Source: Chondrosia reniformis (taxonomy: Eukaryota; Porifera; Demospongiae; Chondrillida; Chondrillidae). Taken from it: DNA of 64,000 nt. The notes below the pieces were generated by a model. That model was given only the letters and a program-made list of their open reading frames with translations. It did no database searches and had not been told where the DNA came from. A program made the position numbers and the translations under genes. Below, in pieces: positions 34,037-46,633 of this stretch (the first letter of the stretch is position 1; each line of letters starts with the position of its first letter). The stretch covers positions 1,572,501 through 1,636,500 of the forward strand of contig OX359189.1 of assembly GCA_947172415.1 (NCBI GenBank), given 5' to 3'.

Positions 34037-37000
34037 AAATGTTTTTATTATGGCAAGCTGTTGTCGTAAATATTTGTATGTTTATCTGTATGGAGTTTGC
34101 TTGAAGTTGTATCTCTATCTTCTCCTCCATTCCTCAATTCAATAAATCATTGCAATGGAACAACAGAAGAAAGTGAGTGTGTCTTTCATATGTAAATCCT
34201 AGATGTTAGTAATGTTGGATAGATTGTGCAGTAATTTAATAATCGGACATGTACTTTGTGAATGTGCCTCTGTCATGTTCCAGTTTAGTACAAAGATGTT
34301 TTTATAATGGCAAGCAATTTAATAATCGGACATATACTTTGTGAATGTGCCTCTGTCATGTTCCAGTTTAGTACAAAGATGTTTTTATTATGGCAAGCTG
34401 TTGTCGTAAATATTTGTATGTTTATCTGTATGGAGTTTGCTTGAAGTTGTATCTCTATCTTCTCCTCCATTCCTCAATTCAATAAATCATTGCAATGGAA
34501 CAGCAATAGGAAGTGAGTGTGTCTTTCATATGTAAATCCTAGATGTTAGCAATGTTGGATAGATTGTGCAGTAATTTAATATTCGGACATGTACTTTGTG
34601 AATGTGCCTCTGTCATGTTCCACTTTAGTACAAAGATGTTTTTATTATGGCAAGCTGTTGTCATAAATATTTGTATGTTTATCTGTAATGGAGTTTGCTT
34701 GAAGTTGTATCTCTGTCTTCTCCTCCATTCCTTAATTCAATAAATCATTGCAATGGAACAACAGAAGAAAGTGAGTGTGTCTTTCATATGTAATACCTTG
34801 ATGTTATCAATGTTAGATAGATTGTGCAGTAATTTAATAATCGGACATGTACTTTGTGAATGTGCCTCTGTCGTGTTCCAGTTTGGTATAAAGATGTTTT
34901 TATTATGGCAAGCTGTTGTTGTAAATATTTGTATGTTTATCTGTAATGGAGTTTGCTTGAAGTTGTATCTCTATCTTCTCCTCCATTCTTCAATTCAATA
35001 AATCATTGCAATGGAACAACAATAGGAAGTGAGTGTGTCTTTCATATGTAAATCCTAGATGTTAGCAATGTTGGATAGATTGTGCAGTAATTTAATAATC
35101 GGACATGTACTTTGTGAATGTGCCTCTGTCATGTTCCAGTTTAGTACAAAGATGTTTTTATAATGGCAAGCCGTTGTCGTAATATTTGTATGTTAATCTG
35201 TATGGAGTTTACTTGAAGTTGTATCTCTATCTTCTCCTCCATTCCTCAATTCAATAAATCATTGTAATGGAACAACAGTTTTACGTGAGTGTGTCTTTCA
35301 TATGTAAATCCTAGATGTTAGCAATGTTGGATAGATTGTACAATAATTTAATAATCGGACATGTACTTTGTGAATGTGCCTCTGTCATGTTCCAATTTGG
35401 TATAAAGATGTTTTTATTATGGCAAGCTGTTGTTGTAAATATTTGTATGTTTATCTGTAATGGAGTTTGCTTGAAGTTGTATCTCTATCTTCTCCTCCAT
35501 TCCTCAATTCAATAAATCATTGCAATGGATCAACAGGAGGAAGTGAGTGTGTCTTTCATATGTAAATCCTTGATGTTAGCAATGTTCTATAGATTGTGCA
35601 GTAATTTAATAATCAGACATGTACTTTGTGAATGTGCCTCTGTCATGTTCCAGTTTGGTATAAAGATGTTTTTATTATGGCAAGCTGTTGTTGTAAATAT
35701 TTGTATGTTTATCTGTATGGAGTTTGCTTGAAGTTGTATCTCTATCTTCTCCTTCATTCTTCAATTCAATAAATCATTGCAATGGAACAACAGTTTTACG
35801 TGAGTGTGTCTTTCATATGTAAATCCTTGATGTTAGCAATGTTCTATAGATTGTGCAGTAATTTAATAATCAGACATGTACTTTGTGAATGTGCCTCTGT
35901 CATGTTCCAGTTTGGTATAAAGATGTTTTTATTATGGCAAGCTGTTGTTGTAAATATTTGTATGTTTATCTGTATGGAGTTTGCTTGAAGTTGTATCTCT
36001 ATCTTCTCCTCCATTCTTCAATTCAATAAATCATTGCAATGGAACAACAGAAGCAAGTGAGTGTGTCTTTCATATTTAAATCCTAGATGTTAGCAATGTT
36101 GGATAGATTGTACAGTAATTTAATAATCGGACATGTACTTTGTGAATGTGCCTCTGTCATGTTCCAGTTTAGTACAAAGATGTTTTTATTGTGGCAAGCT
36201 GTTGTCGTAAATATTTGTATGTTTATCTGTATGGAGTTTGCTTGAAGTTGTATCTCTATCTTCTCCATTCCTCAATTCAATAAATCATTGCAATGGAACA
36301 ACAGAAGAAAGTGAGTGTGTCTTTCATATGTAAATCCTAGATGTTAGCAATGTTGGATAGATTGTGCAGTAATTTAATAATCGGACATGTACTTTGTGAA
36401 TGTGCCTCCGTCATGTTCCAGTTTGGTATAAAGATGTTTTTATTATGGCAAGCCGTTGTTGTAAATATTTGTATGTTAATCTGAATGGAGTTTGCTTGAA
36501 GTTGTATCTCTGTCTTCTCCTCCATTCCTTAATTCAATAAATCATTGCAATGGAACAACAGTTTCACGTGAGTGTGTCTTTAATATGTAAATCCTAGATG
36601 TTAGCAATGTTCTATAGATTGTGCAGTAATTTAATAATCGGACATGTACTTTGTGAATGTGCCTCTGTCATGTTCCAGTTTGGTATAAAGATGTTTTTAT
36701 TATGGCAAGCTGTTGTTGTAAATATTTGTATGTTAATCTGTATGGAGTTTGCTTGAAGTTGTATCTCTGTCTTCTCCTCCATTCCTTAATTCAATAAATC
36801 ATTGCAATGGAACAACAGTTTTACGTGAGTGTGTCTTTCATATGTAAATCCTAGATGTTAGCAATGTTGGATAGATTGTGCAGTAATTTAATAATCGGAC
36901 ATGTACTTTGTGAATGTGCCTCTGTCATGTTCCAGTTTGGTATAAAGATGTTTTTATTATGGCAAGCTGTTGTCGTAAATATTTGTATGTTTATCTGTAA

Positions 37001-39271
37001 TGGAGTTTGCTTGAAGTTGTATCTCTATCTTCTCCTCCATTCTTCAATTCAATAAATCATTGCAATGGAACAACAGAAGGAAGTGAGTGTGTCTTTCATA
37101 TGTAAATCCTAGATGTTAGCAATATTGGATAGATTGTGCAGTAATTTAATAATCGGACATGTACTTTGTGAATGTGCCTCTGTCATGTTCCAGTTTGGTA
37201 TAAAGATGTTTTTATTATGACAAGCTGTTGTTGTAAATATTTGTATGTTTATCTGTATGGAGTTTGCTTGAAGTTGTATCTCTGTCTTCTCCTCCATTCC
37301 TTAATTCAATAAATCATTGCAATGGAACAACAGTTTTACGTGAGTGTGTCTTTCATATGTAAATCCTAGATGTTAGCAATGTTCTATAGATTGTGCAGTA
37401 ATTTAATAATCGGACATGTACTTTGTGAATGTGCCTCTGTCATGCTCCAGTTTGGTATAAAGATGTTTTTATAATGGCAAGCCGTTGTCGTAATGTTTGT
37501 ATGTTAATCTGTATGGAGTTTACTTGAAGTTGTATCTCTATCTTCTCCTCCATTCCTCAATTCAATAAATCATTGCAATGGAACAACAGAAGGAAGTGAG
37601 TGTGTCTTTCATATGTAATACCTTGATGTTAGCAATGTTGGATAGATTGTGCAGTAATTTAATAATCGGACATGTACTTTGTGAATGTGCCTCTGTCATG
37701 TTCCAGTTTGGTATAAAGATGTTTTTATAATGGCAAGCCGTTGTCGTAATATTTGTATGTTAATCTGTATGGAGTTTACTTGAAGTTGTATCTCTATCTT
37801 CTCCTCCATTCCTTAATTCAATAAATCATTGCAATGGAACAACAGGTTTACGTGAGTGTGTCTTTCATATGTAAATCCTAGATGTTAGCAATGTTGGATA
37901 GATTGTGCAGTAATTTAATAATCGGACATGTACTTTGTGAATGTGCCTCTGTCATGTTCCAGTTTGGTATAAAGATGTTTTTATAATGGCAAGCCGTTGT
38001 CGTAATATTTGTATGTTAATCTGTATGGAGTTTACTTGAAGTTGTATCTCTATCTTCTCCTCCATTCCTTAATTCAATAAATCATTGCAATGGAACAACA
38101 GGTTTACGTGAGTGTGTCTTTCATATGTAAATCCTAGATGTTAGCAATGTTGGATAGATTGTGCAGTAATTTAATAATCGGACATGTACTTTGTGAATGT
38201 GCCTCTGTCATGTTCCAGTTTGGTATAAAGATGTTTTTATTATGGCAAGCTGTTGTTGTAAATATTTGTATGTTTATCTGTAATGGAGTTTGCTTGAAGT
38301 TGTATCTCTATCTTCTCCTCCATTCTTCAATTCAATAAATCATTGCAATGGAACAACAGAAGGAAGTGAGTGTGTCTTTCATATGTAAATCCTAGATGTT
38401 AGCAATATTGGATAGATTGTGCAGTAATTTAATAATCGGACATGTACTTTGTGAATGTGCCTCTGTCATGTTCCAGTTTGGTATAAAGATGTTTTTATTA
38501 TGGCAAGTTGTTGTTGTAAATATTTGTATGTTTATCTGTATGGAGTTTGCTTGAAGTTGTATCTCTGTCTTCTCCTCCATTCCTTAATTCAATAAATCAT
38601 TGCAATGGAACAACAGTTTTACGTGAGTGTGTCTTTCATATGTAAATCCTAGATGTTAGCAATGTTAGATAGATTGTGCAGTAATTTAATAATCGGACAT
38701 GTACTTTGTGAATGTGCCTCTGTCATGTTCCAGTTTGGTATAAAGATGTTTTTATAATGGCAAGCCGTTGTCGTAATGTTTGTATGTTAATCTGTATGGA
38801 GTTTACTTGAAGTTGTATCTCTATCTTCTCCTCCATTCCTCAATTCAATAAATCATTGCAATGGAACAACAGAAGGAAGTGAGTGTGTCTTTCATATGTA
38901 ATACCTTGATGTTAGCAATGTTGGATAGATTGTGCAGTAATTTAATAATCGGACATGTACTTTGTGAATGTGCCTCTGTCATGCTCCAGTTTGGCATAAA
39001 GATGTTTTTATTATGGCAAGCTGTTGTTGTAAATATTTATATGTTTATCTGTATGGAGTTTGCTTGAAGTTGTATCTCTGTCTTCTCCTCCATTCTTCAA
39101 TTCAATAAATCATTGCAATGGAACAACAATAGGAAGTGAGTGTGTCTTTCATATGTAATACCTTGATGTTAGCAATGTTGGATAGATTGTGCAGTAATTT
39201 AATAATCGGACATGTACTTTGTGAATGTGCCTCTGTCATGTTCCAGTTTGGTATAAAGATGTTTTTTATAT
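34037..39271. repeat. satellite array, about 257-bp unit, about 20 copies
   Basis: Units share ATTCAATAAATCATTGCAAT, GTGAGTGTGTCTTTCATATG, GATTGTGCAGTAATTTAATA and AAGATGTTTTTATTATGGCA, with a few percent difference. The array fills most of the NLR-1 intron 33305-39345. Small open frames inside the units, such as MFQFGIKMFLLWQ, recur because the unit recurs; no protein is proposed. Each unit carries an AATAAA and an AG-N6-GTGAGT splice-like motif. First and last copies are partial. Confidence 0.92.
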
Positions 39272-39345
39272 GGCATGTGTTTCTGTATTAATGGAGTTGC
39301 TTTCCACATCATTAACTTAATGGATGACTGTACATTTTCTTATAG

Positions 39346-41300
39346 TTAAATGTACACTATCAAGTGATAGTTGTACACTTGATTGCAACTTCCATACTGA
39401 ATGTTGGGTACAGTTGCTTCATGCTCTAAAAAGGAGAGATCTAAAGATTTTAATTATCACCATGAGTATTACTCATTTTGATGTGAGTTACAACTGAGTA
39501 TGTCATTCAACTTATTCTGATGTTAAATGTAAAGTTAGACTATATCAACTTGTCTGACACTTAATAATATTCATTTACCACATCTCTACCTACGTACGTA
39601 TGTACGTACGTATATAGCAACATTAAGAACTATTTTATTATAAAGTGTAACTTTCAAATTACCGACATTTTGGGACATACTGTGTTGTCCTTTGTAAAGG
39701 GCTGTCCCTATCTCAGAGGTTGTCTATATGTACAGTATATAGAACCCAATTCCAATCTGAGCTGCTGTGCTTTCTCATCATTAAGGAAGTGTTTCTTTCA
39801 GTCGTTTCAGTTTGTTTTATACCAGTTGAGAAAGGTCCTCGGATCGAAACGTCCTGGAAATTAAGTGAATTGTTCATTGTGTATTCCAGTCGCTGTGATT
39901 ACGCTCAATAACTATCTATAACCAAGTCTATATGTATAATGGATATAAACTGTACATAATCATTCTGATATATGTACTTGTTAGCATATTTTCTTGGCAA
40001 AATTCAGGAATTCAATAGTACTGTACATACGTACGTATCATGCAGATGGTATTGTGAAATACTGTATCAGTATACATGTACTAAGAATCAAGAGTCAAAC
40101 ACCCATCCAGATAACCTGTTGAATTTATGTTGCTGATGTTCAACAATCCATCTATTGCTATAATGTTCTATAATGTTCAATACAAATATGCACCACTTCC
40201 CTATACTATTATATTTGTAAAGCAAAGAATCGTTAAGACTTTGCATGAAAAAGATTTTAAGTGCCCTTTGCTTTGCATTTAATGTTTACAAAGGAGTAAC
40301 TCTGTCTATTGTGGGTCCGGTTGATAAAGCTTCTTGTAACCAGCCTTGACTTTGAAGGAAATACTGAACTTCTAGTCCATTCTCCTGAAGGAATTGGTAG
40401 TCTCCCTTTATAAGAATGGACTGCTATAGACTCTACATGATCTCATTAGATTAGCTATATTTGCTATGATGCTCACGGACATGAACTTTGTGGTAACTAC
40501 TTTGAGAAGTTATCAATTCTCAGAGATACATACGAATGATAGTTTGTGGGCAACTCATTCTCATTTCAAGGATTTGTCCACTGTGTAGAGAGGTGTCCCA
40601 GTTGGTAATGTATTACTTAGATATGAAAATAAATCCTTTCATTTCATAGCTACGTAAGTTGTCTGTTTCTGAGAATGTCCGTTATTAGAGGGTCACTGTA
40701 TTTAAAAGTACATAAATGTGTACTTATTGTATGTTTTTAGTTTTGGACATTATCAACTGTACATATGTTGTAGTCAAATGAGTCCAATTTGGTTCAGCAC
40801 TATGAAGAGATTAGAGAAGTTTGGAAGATACTTAAGTGTGGTGCAATTGGTTTATCCTTTAGAGAAAATGTAAGTAAATGTTTGTGAATTGTAATCAATT
40901 GTATGAACTGTTTATTATCATTTTATAGACAGCATTAGTAAGAACTGAAACACATTATTACATTATTATAGACGTACGTACATTCTATTGCAGATATTAG
41001 ATACTCAATATTGTATACATCATGTGCTGTCTTGTTAAATACCCTCTATACTCTATGTTCTCTAAACTAATCCTTTCTCTACTTAGACACCTAAGGACAT
41101 GATTTGTGCTGTCATGGAAGGTGTAGCAGAGAATGACAATGACTTAAACTTAAGGATCACTGTCAGAGAGTGGTATACTGAAGTAACACAAGATGTCAAT
41201 GAACATATAAAACCTCATCTATCAGCTGGTGTTGCTGAAATGTTCAACTGGGAAGAAAAGATGTGTTCTTTGAAACCTCTTCACATTAGACAGTCATTAA
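39346..41300 (+). CDS. NLR-1 exons 7 to 9 (C-terminal repeat exons)
   Basis: Three exons matched to NLR-2: 39346-39482 (VKCTLSSDSCTLDCNFHTE; like 61138-61292), 40774-40869 (SNESNLVQHYEEIREVWK; like 61483-61575) and 41087-41300 (MICAVMEGVAENDNDLNL, then LSAGVAEMFNWEEKMCSLKP; like 61811-62000). Phases 1-0, 0-0 and 0-1 agree with the paralogue. Introns between them hold no recognised gene. Confidence 0.7.
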
Positions 41301-41558
41301 GTGAGTGGTTTCTAGTATAGTTATAACTTCTACTAATATGTTTGTCAGTGTCCAGTACATGTACGTACACACATACTTGACAGATAATAAGCATTTTCTA
41401 CTTGACTTTGTTATTACAGAGAATACAATACGAATGTCAGGGTGACTACTGTATATACTGTACTCTCTGATTTAGAGGTGTTTCCTATGGATGGTACTTG
41501 TGATGTTTTGTTGCTATGAAACTTTATTTTAAACTGTTTATTATTTATTCTTTTGTAG

Positions 41559-42399
41559 GACCCTCACAGCCACACCCACCAGGACCCTCACAGCCACACC
41601 TACCAGGACACTCACAGCCACACCTACCAGGACACTCACAGCCACACCTACCAGGACCCTCACAGCCACACCTACCAGGACCCTCACAGCCACACCTACC
41701 AGGACCCTCACAGCCACACCTACCAGGACCCTCACAGCCACACCTACCAGGACCCTCACAGCCACACCTACCAGGACACTCACAGCCACACCTACCAGGA
41801 CCCTCACAGCCACACCTACCAGGACACTCACAGCCACACCTACCAGGACCCTCACAGCCACACCTACCAGGACCCTCACAGCCACACCCACCAGGACCCT
41901 CACAGCCACACCCACCAGGACCCTCACAGCCACACCCACCAGGACCCTCACAGCCACACCTACCAGGACCCTCACAGCCACACCCACCAGGACCCTCACA
42001 GCCACACCTACCAGGACCCTCACAGTCACACCTACCAGGCCCCTTACAGCCACACCTACCAGGCCCCTTACAGCCACACCTACCAGGACCCTCACAGCCA
42101 CACCCACCAGGACCCTCACAGCCACACCTACCAGGACCCTCACAGCCACACCCACCAGGACCCTCACAGCCACACCCACCAGGACCCTCACAGCCACACC
42201 CACCAGGACCCTCACAGCCACACCTACCAGGACCCTCACAGCCACACCTACCAGGACCCTCACAGCCACACCTACCAGGACCCTCACAGCCACACCTACC
42301 AGGACCCTAAAAGCCACACCTACCAGGACCCTCACAGCCACACCTACCAGGACCCTCACAGCCACGCCTACCAGGACCCTCACAGCCACACCTACCAGG
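41559..42399 (+). repeat. 24-bp minisatellite, about 35 units; coding tail of NLR-1
   Basis: Units of CAGGACCCTCACAGCCACAC plus CTAC. The acceptor at 41558 enters the frame that reads SQPHLPGP repeatedly for about 250 residues until TAA at 42308-42310, created by a change in one unit (CCCTAAAAGCC instead of CCCTCACAGCC). The array continues about 90 bp beyond as noncoding. All frames but few are open because 24 is divisible by three. Similar tails end NLR-2. Confidence 0.88.
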
Positions 42400-42717
42400 A
42401 TGTTCTGAGTTTGTGTTTTTGAGAAAACATAAATATCTTCATTTTTGTTAGTTTATAGTTTATAAAAATACTTAATTTAGTCCAATCTTTTTATTTCATT
42501 GTTATGCATGTCTCTCTCTTTTATAAAATTTACCAGTACATATATTAGGACCATTCAAGATCTATAGCAGAACTCAAAGCTATGAATATCGCTCATAATT
42601 TGACTCTATATGGTTCTCATAAAGTGAACTTTGGTTTGGTTTGGTTATATTTAACTCAATTGTACTCATGAGTGGGAGGGGTTAATGCCTCCTTTGGCCG
42701 AAAAAATGGCCGCCCTA
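42400..42717. other. spacer between NLR-1 tail and fold-back element
   Basis: 318 bp of AT-rich sequence with nothing recognised, except that AAAAAATGGCCGCCCTATAT just left of the insertion resembles the inner TIR end AAAAATGGCCGATATAT. Confidence 0.5.
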
Positions 42718-42726
42718 TATTTGATG
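42718..42726. repeat. 9-bp target-site duplication, left
   Basis: TATTTGATG here and again at 49288-49296, directly outside the terminal inverted repeats at 42727 and 49287. Confidence 0.85.
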
Positions 42727-42788
42727 ACAAGCCATTAGAGAGAGGAAGTTAGCATCTTACGTAATACTAATAAAAATGGCCGATATAT
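42727..42788 (+). repeat. left 62-bp terminal inverted repeat
   Basis: Starts ACAAGCCATTAGAGAGAGGA and ends AATGGCCGATATAT. It is the reverse complement of 49226-49287 apart from two visible substitutions. Confidence 0.9.
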
Positions 42789-42827
42789 AAGTGAGCATGT
42801 ATATGTAATGTAGATACCGTAGATGTT

Positions 42828-43766
42828 GTAGAATTGGTAGAATTAGTAGATACTGTAGATACTGTAGATTCGGTAGATACTGTAGATTTGGTAGATACTG
42901 TAGAATTGGTAGATGATGTAGATGTTGTAGAATTGATAGATACTGTAGAATTGGTAGATACTGTAGATGTTGTAGAATTGGTAGATGTTGTAGAATTGGT
43001 AGATACTGTAGATTCGGTAGATACTGTAGATTTGGTAGATACTGTAGATGCTGTAGAATTGGTAGATACTGTAGATGTTGTAGAATTGTTAGATTCTGTA
43101 GATACTGTAGATGTTGTAGAATTGGTAGATACTGTAGATTCGGTAGATGCTGTAGATGTTGTAGAATTGGTAGATGTTGTAGAATTGGTAGATACTGTAG
43201 ATTCAGTAGATACTGTAGATTTGGTAGATACTGTAGATGCTGTAGAATTGGTAGATACTGTAGATGTTGTAGAATTGTTAGATTCTGTAGATACTGTAGA
43301 TGTTGTAGAATTGGTAGATACTGTAGATTCGGTAGATGCTGTAGATGTTGTAGAATTGGTAGATGTTGTAGAATTGGTAGATACTGTAGATTCGGTAGAT
43401 ACTGTAGATGTTGTAGAATTGGTAGATACTGTAGATTCGGTAGATACTGTAGATTTGGTAGATACTGTAGATGTTGTAGAATTGGTAGATACTGTAGATA
43501 CTGTAGATGTTGTAGAATTGGTAGATTCTGTAGATACTGTAGAATTTGTAGAATTGGTAGATACTGTAGATGTTGTAGAAATGGTAGATTCTGTAGATAC
43601 TGTAGAATTTGTAGAACTGGTAGATACTGTAGATTTGGTAGATACTGTAGATACTGTAGATGCTGTAGAATTGGTAGATACTGTAGATGTTGTAGAATTG
43701 GTAGATTCTGTAGATACTGTAGATGTTGTAGAATTGGTAGATACTGTAGATTCGGTAGATACTGTA
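42828..43766 (+). repeat. left arm minisatellite, 9-bp units
   Basis: Runs of GTAGATACT, GTAGATGTT, GTAGAATTG, GTAGATTCG and GTAGATTTG in mixed order. Because the unit is 9 bp, a spurious frame of Val-Asp-Thr type stays open throughout. Higher-order blocks of about 190 bp are duplicated (for example 43000-43190 and 43190-43380). Confidence 0.93.
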
Positions 43767-43777
43767 TCTTATGTCAG

Positions 43778-46078
43778 CCATTTCAAGTCATCAGGCCACT
43801 ATCCACAGCACCACTGAAGAGGATGATTCTGGCACTAATGGACTGCACCGGACACAATGCCTGTGCAGCTCTGATAGCTGTAGCAGCAGGTGCACTCACG
43901 CTGCATTACGAAACTATTAGGGAGGTACTATCCAACTTTCCAGTTCCTGTATTCTATGGCCCACCAGGTACAGGAAAGACTACAACTTTAAGATGTGTGA
44001 TGGCTACACTAGGTGCTTCACAACACATATACAGTAAAGTGACAAGTGCTTCAATACGCACTACACTGTCACAGTCCAGTGTCCCCGTGGGAATTGATGA
44101 CCCCAGCTCAAAGAAGGAGATTGAGGAGATTGTGGTGCAGCTCTACAATGGCGAAGCAGTATCCACTGTCACTCATGGAATGCAAATCCCCAAGGCAGGG
44201 TTAATTTTGACAAGCAATTTCCCCCTAAATTCTTCTCCAAGGTGTGTTATATTACCATGCAGTCCATCAATCATCTGGTAATCACACGTATGTGTATTGA
44301 ATATGTAGGATAAGAAATATAAGATTGTATATAAACTTTTGATGAACTTAATGATAATATGCACCATACCTATATATATATATATACTGTCATTGTTCAT
44401 TTTCTATATACATATATATACACCTCAATGTACATGCAGGAGTGCTACAAGATGTCTCTTGATACCGTTTGATGCACCTTCCATATCAGCCAAGATAACC
44501 AGGCATTTCAAGCTCAGCCAGTGTCAGCCTCAAGCATCGGGAGGCCTTGCATATTTAATTAGCCTCGGGACATTATTTCAAGAAGAAGGAATGCAACAAA
44601 TGGACAACAGTATAATTCCTGAGTTAGAAAGTGTTTTCCCGGTTGAATGCTTCCACAGAATCCTGCCTCAGTATGCAGCACTGAAGTGGTTCTGTGATAA
44701 GGTATGTAATTTACCTATATATGCTACATGATGAACATATTGAATATAATATATGTATATGTACATATGTATGCATGCATATGGATGCATGCTTAAGTAT
44801 ATCTTTGTATATATACATGTAATACATTAATTACAGATTGTGGAGGACCTACAATTGTCACAATATAAGGAGGAGGTAGACCAATTCTTTGCCACAAAAA
44901 TTGCAAATACGATACAACTGTATCAAATGGAACCAACGTTAACACCAGTAATAAGTGAATGCCAAATGCCAATGGACACCGGCCACAACTACATAGAGCA
45001 GTATGCACAAGAAGTGCTACTATGGACAGGAACCCGATCAAGGAGTGAAATTTTGCAATGCCTGAAATTTCAGCCCAAGACTAATCAATTTATGTTTGTT
45101 TCAACTGAAATACCAGTCGATCCTACGACAGTAGCAATGTTACAGAAGGCTGCTGATCCTAAGAGAAATAATCCCCTTTGTTTTAAAGGAACTGGGCGAC
45201 AATTCCTCTCAAGAAAAGCAGCCATGAAGATCCCTCCTGTTACTGAGGTGAATTTATATTCTTTATAGTAATGCCATGTGTACATACAAATACAAATATA
45301 TAGTTACTGTAGTTTTCACTATACTGGTATATATAGCATCAATTATATAGCATTTGTGTTTTATAGGCCCAAAGGTAGCTATTTATTTTTAGTAGTGACA
45401 TTAAAATTTGTCATCTTCAATACTTTAGATTGGAACAGGGAAGCCCGAGTGCACCACAAAAAAGAGGTGCATAGTGGTGCATAAGTCATGTCTTGGTGAT
45501 GAGCTTGCAGAAGCATTGCAATCAGGTTGGCAGCTTAATAGCAGATAAACGTATAGGTATATATATGGGACACTTATTAAATAATTTTGTATTTTGCGAT
45601 TCAGTTTGCTCAGCTCCCAAAGCATCAGCTGCAAAAGATAAAAACAAGGACACAGTAGGGAATACTGACATGAACAAGGACACTGTAGGGAATACTGACG
45701 TGAACAAGGACACTGTAGGGAATACTGACGTGAACAAGGACACTGTAGGGAATACTGACGTGAACAAGGACACAGCAGGGAATACTGATGTGGACAAGGA
45801 CACAGTAGGGAATACTGACGTGAACAAGGACACAGTAGGGAATACTGACGTGAACAAGGACACAGCAGGGAATACTGACGTGAACAAGGACACAGCAGGG
45901 AATACTGACGTGAACAAGGACACAGTAGGGAATACTGACGTGAACAAGGACACTGTAGGGAATACTGACGTGAACAAGGACACAGTAGGGAATACTGACG
46001 TGAACAAGGACACAGTAGGGAATACTGATGTGGACACAATCTCCAAAAGAAAAAGAAAGTTAACACGAAAAAATATAA
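43778..46078 (+). CDS. P-loop ATPase, SF3/DUF927-like (phage or plasmid helicase type), inside the fold-back element
   Basis: Exons 43778-44241, 44440-44701, 44837-45247, 45429-45525 and 45614-46078 join in phase. Translation may begin at ATG 43823 or in an unseen upstream exon. Walker A is YGPPGTGKTTTL. The acidic VPVGIDDPSSKKEIEE is a likely Walker B region. GLILTSNFPLN followed by RCLLIPFDAPS resembles the sensor Asn and Arg-finger zone of SF3/DUF927 helicase ATPases. Later exons have no recognised domain. The last exon encodes about thirteen NTDVNKDTVG repeats and a basic KRKRKLTRK, a possible nuclear signal. Function is unknown: a replication or transposition helicase of the element, or a captured host gene. 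The ATPase family call rests on motifs only. Confidence 0.6.
45642..46033 (+). repeat. 30-bp coding minisatellite in ATPase last exon
   Basis: About 13 units of GACGTGAACAAGGACACAGT plus AGGGAATACT encode NTDVNKDTVG-type decapeptides in the frame continuing from the upstream exon. Confidence 0.9.
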
Positions 46079-46125
46079 GTATGTACATAATAGAATAAGG
46101 ATTCCTTATAACTGCGTCGAACTTA

Positions 46126-46201
46126 TCTTTGGGATGGTACATCCTTCGACTTTTGAGCGTTTAAAAACGCTCAAAAGTCGAAGGATGTACCATCCCAAAG
46201 A
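46126..46201. repeat. perfect hairpin, 37-bp arms, 2-bp loop
   Basis: TCTTTGGGATGGTACATCC... pairs fully with ...GGATGTACCATCCCAAAGA around GAGCGTTTAAAAACGCTC. It lies between the ATPase last exon and the right arm. A diverged relative occurs at 57077-57203 with the same leading AATAAGGATTCCTT, which suggests a MITE family. Confidence 0.92.
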
Positions 46202-46633
46202 GAAGTATGTACATATTATTACATGTATATGCTACAACATGTGATTTAAATGCATATTTATATTAGTAGAATTTACTGCAAAGTGAACAAGAAGCAAGAT
46301 TAAAGTGGCAGAATTCAGTAAAGAACTTTGCTTTGGAGATACAATTCTAAAGTAAAATTTGACTTTTTTCTTTATTTATGTAATAACTTTTAAATTTAAT
46401 GTTCATTAATTCTTTTATTACAAAATATATATAACCATAATAATAATCATAAAATATTCTTTTATTATATAGCATGTTTTTAATTACATTTATATGAAAT
46501 TCTAAAATACAATTACACTTTATAGGGTCCCGCATAATCTCATTACAATATTATATAAATTAAATATTACAATATATGTGCAGATCTATAGAGTCACTCA
46601 TCAAAAGTACATGCATGCATCAAGTTTTCTACC

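Larger units (their letters stand above)
22170..42310 (+). pseudogene. NLR-1: CARD-like / Pro-rich / NACHT / LRR-type receptor gene, damaged
   Basis: Predicted intracellular innate sensor of the sponge NACHT class. Exons by phase: 22170-22254 (start), 22699-23019 (CARD-like), 23777-24760 joined to 29185-29537 (Pro-rich linker, split by an LTR element), 29638-31316 (NACHT), 32525-32715, 33127-33304, 39346-39482, 40774-40869, 41087-41300 and 41559-42310. Lesions: a 4-bp insertion near 30267-30271 shifts the frame, and TAA at 31085 replaces a GAA codon of the paralogue. The downstream exons remain open and in phase, which suggests recent loss, an allele, or assembly error. The LTR element adds a stop directly at its left edge. 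The NLR-2 gene at 50431 is the intact-looking counterpart. Confidence 0.75.

Noticed and set aside
33879..39067. Many 60-80-codon frames on both strands (MFQFGIKMFLLWQ type)
   Set aside because: The same frames recur because the 257-bp satellite recurs; several units have stops, so no selection for coding is seen.
34037..39271. CRISPR array
   Set aside because: Units are long, contiguous and without unique spacers; the sequence is eukaryotic.
41541..42389. Minus-strand 282-codon frame of VAVRVLVG type
   Set aside because: The complement of the 24-bp minisatellite; the coding sense is plus, set by the NLR-1 splice phase.
42834..43817. 327-codon Val-Asp-Thr frame
   Set aside because: The left arm minisatellite read in one frame; the ATPase downstream is in another frame.
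45425..46142. Minus-strand Cys/Ser/Tyr- and Phe/Val-rich frames
   Set aside because: Antisense of the 30-bp coding repeat of the ATPase last exon.
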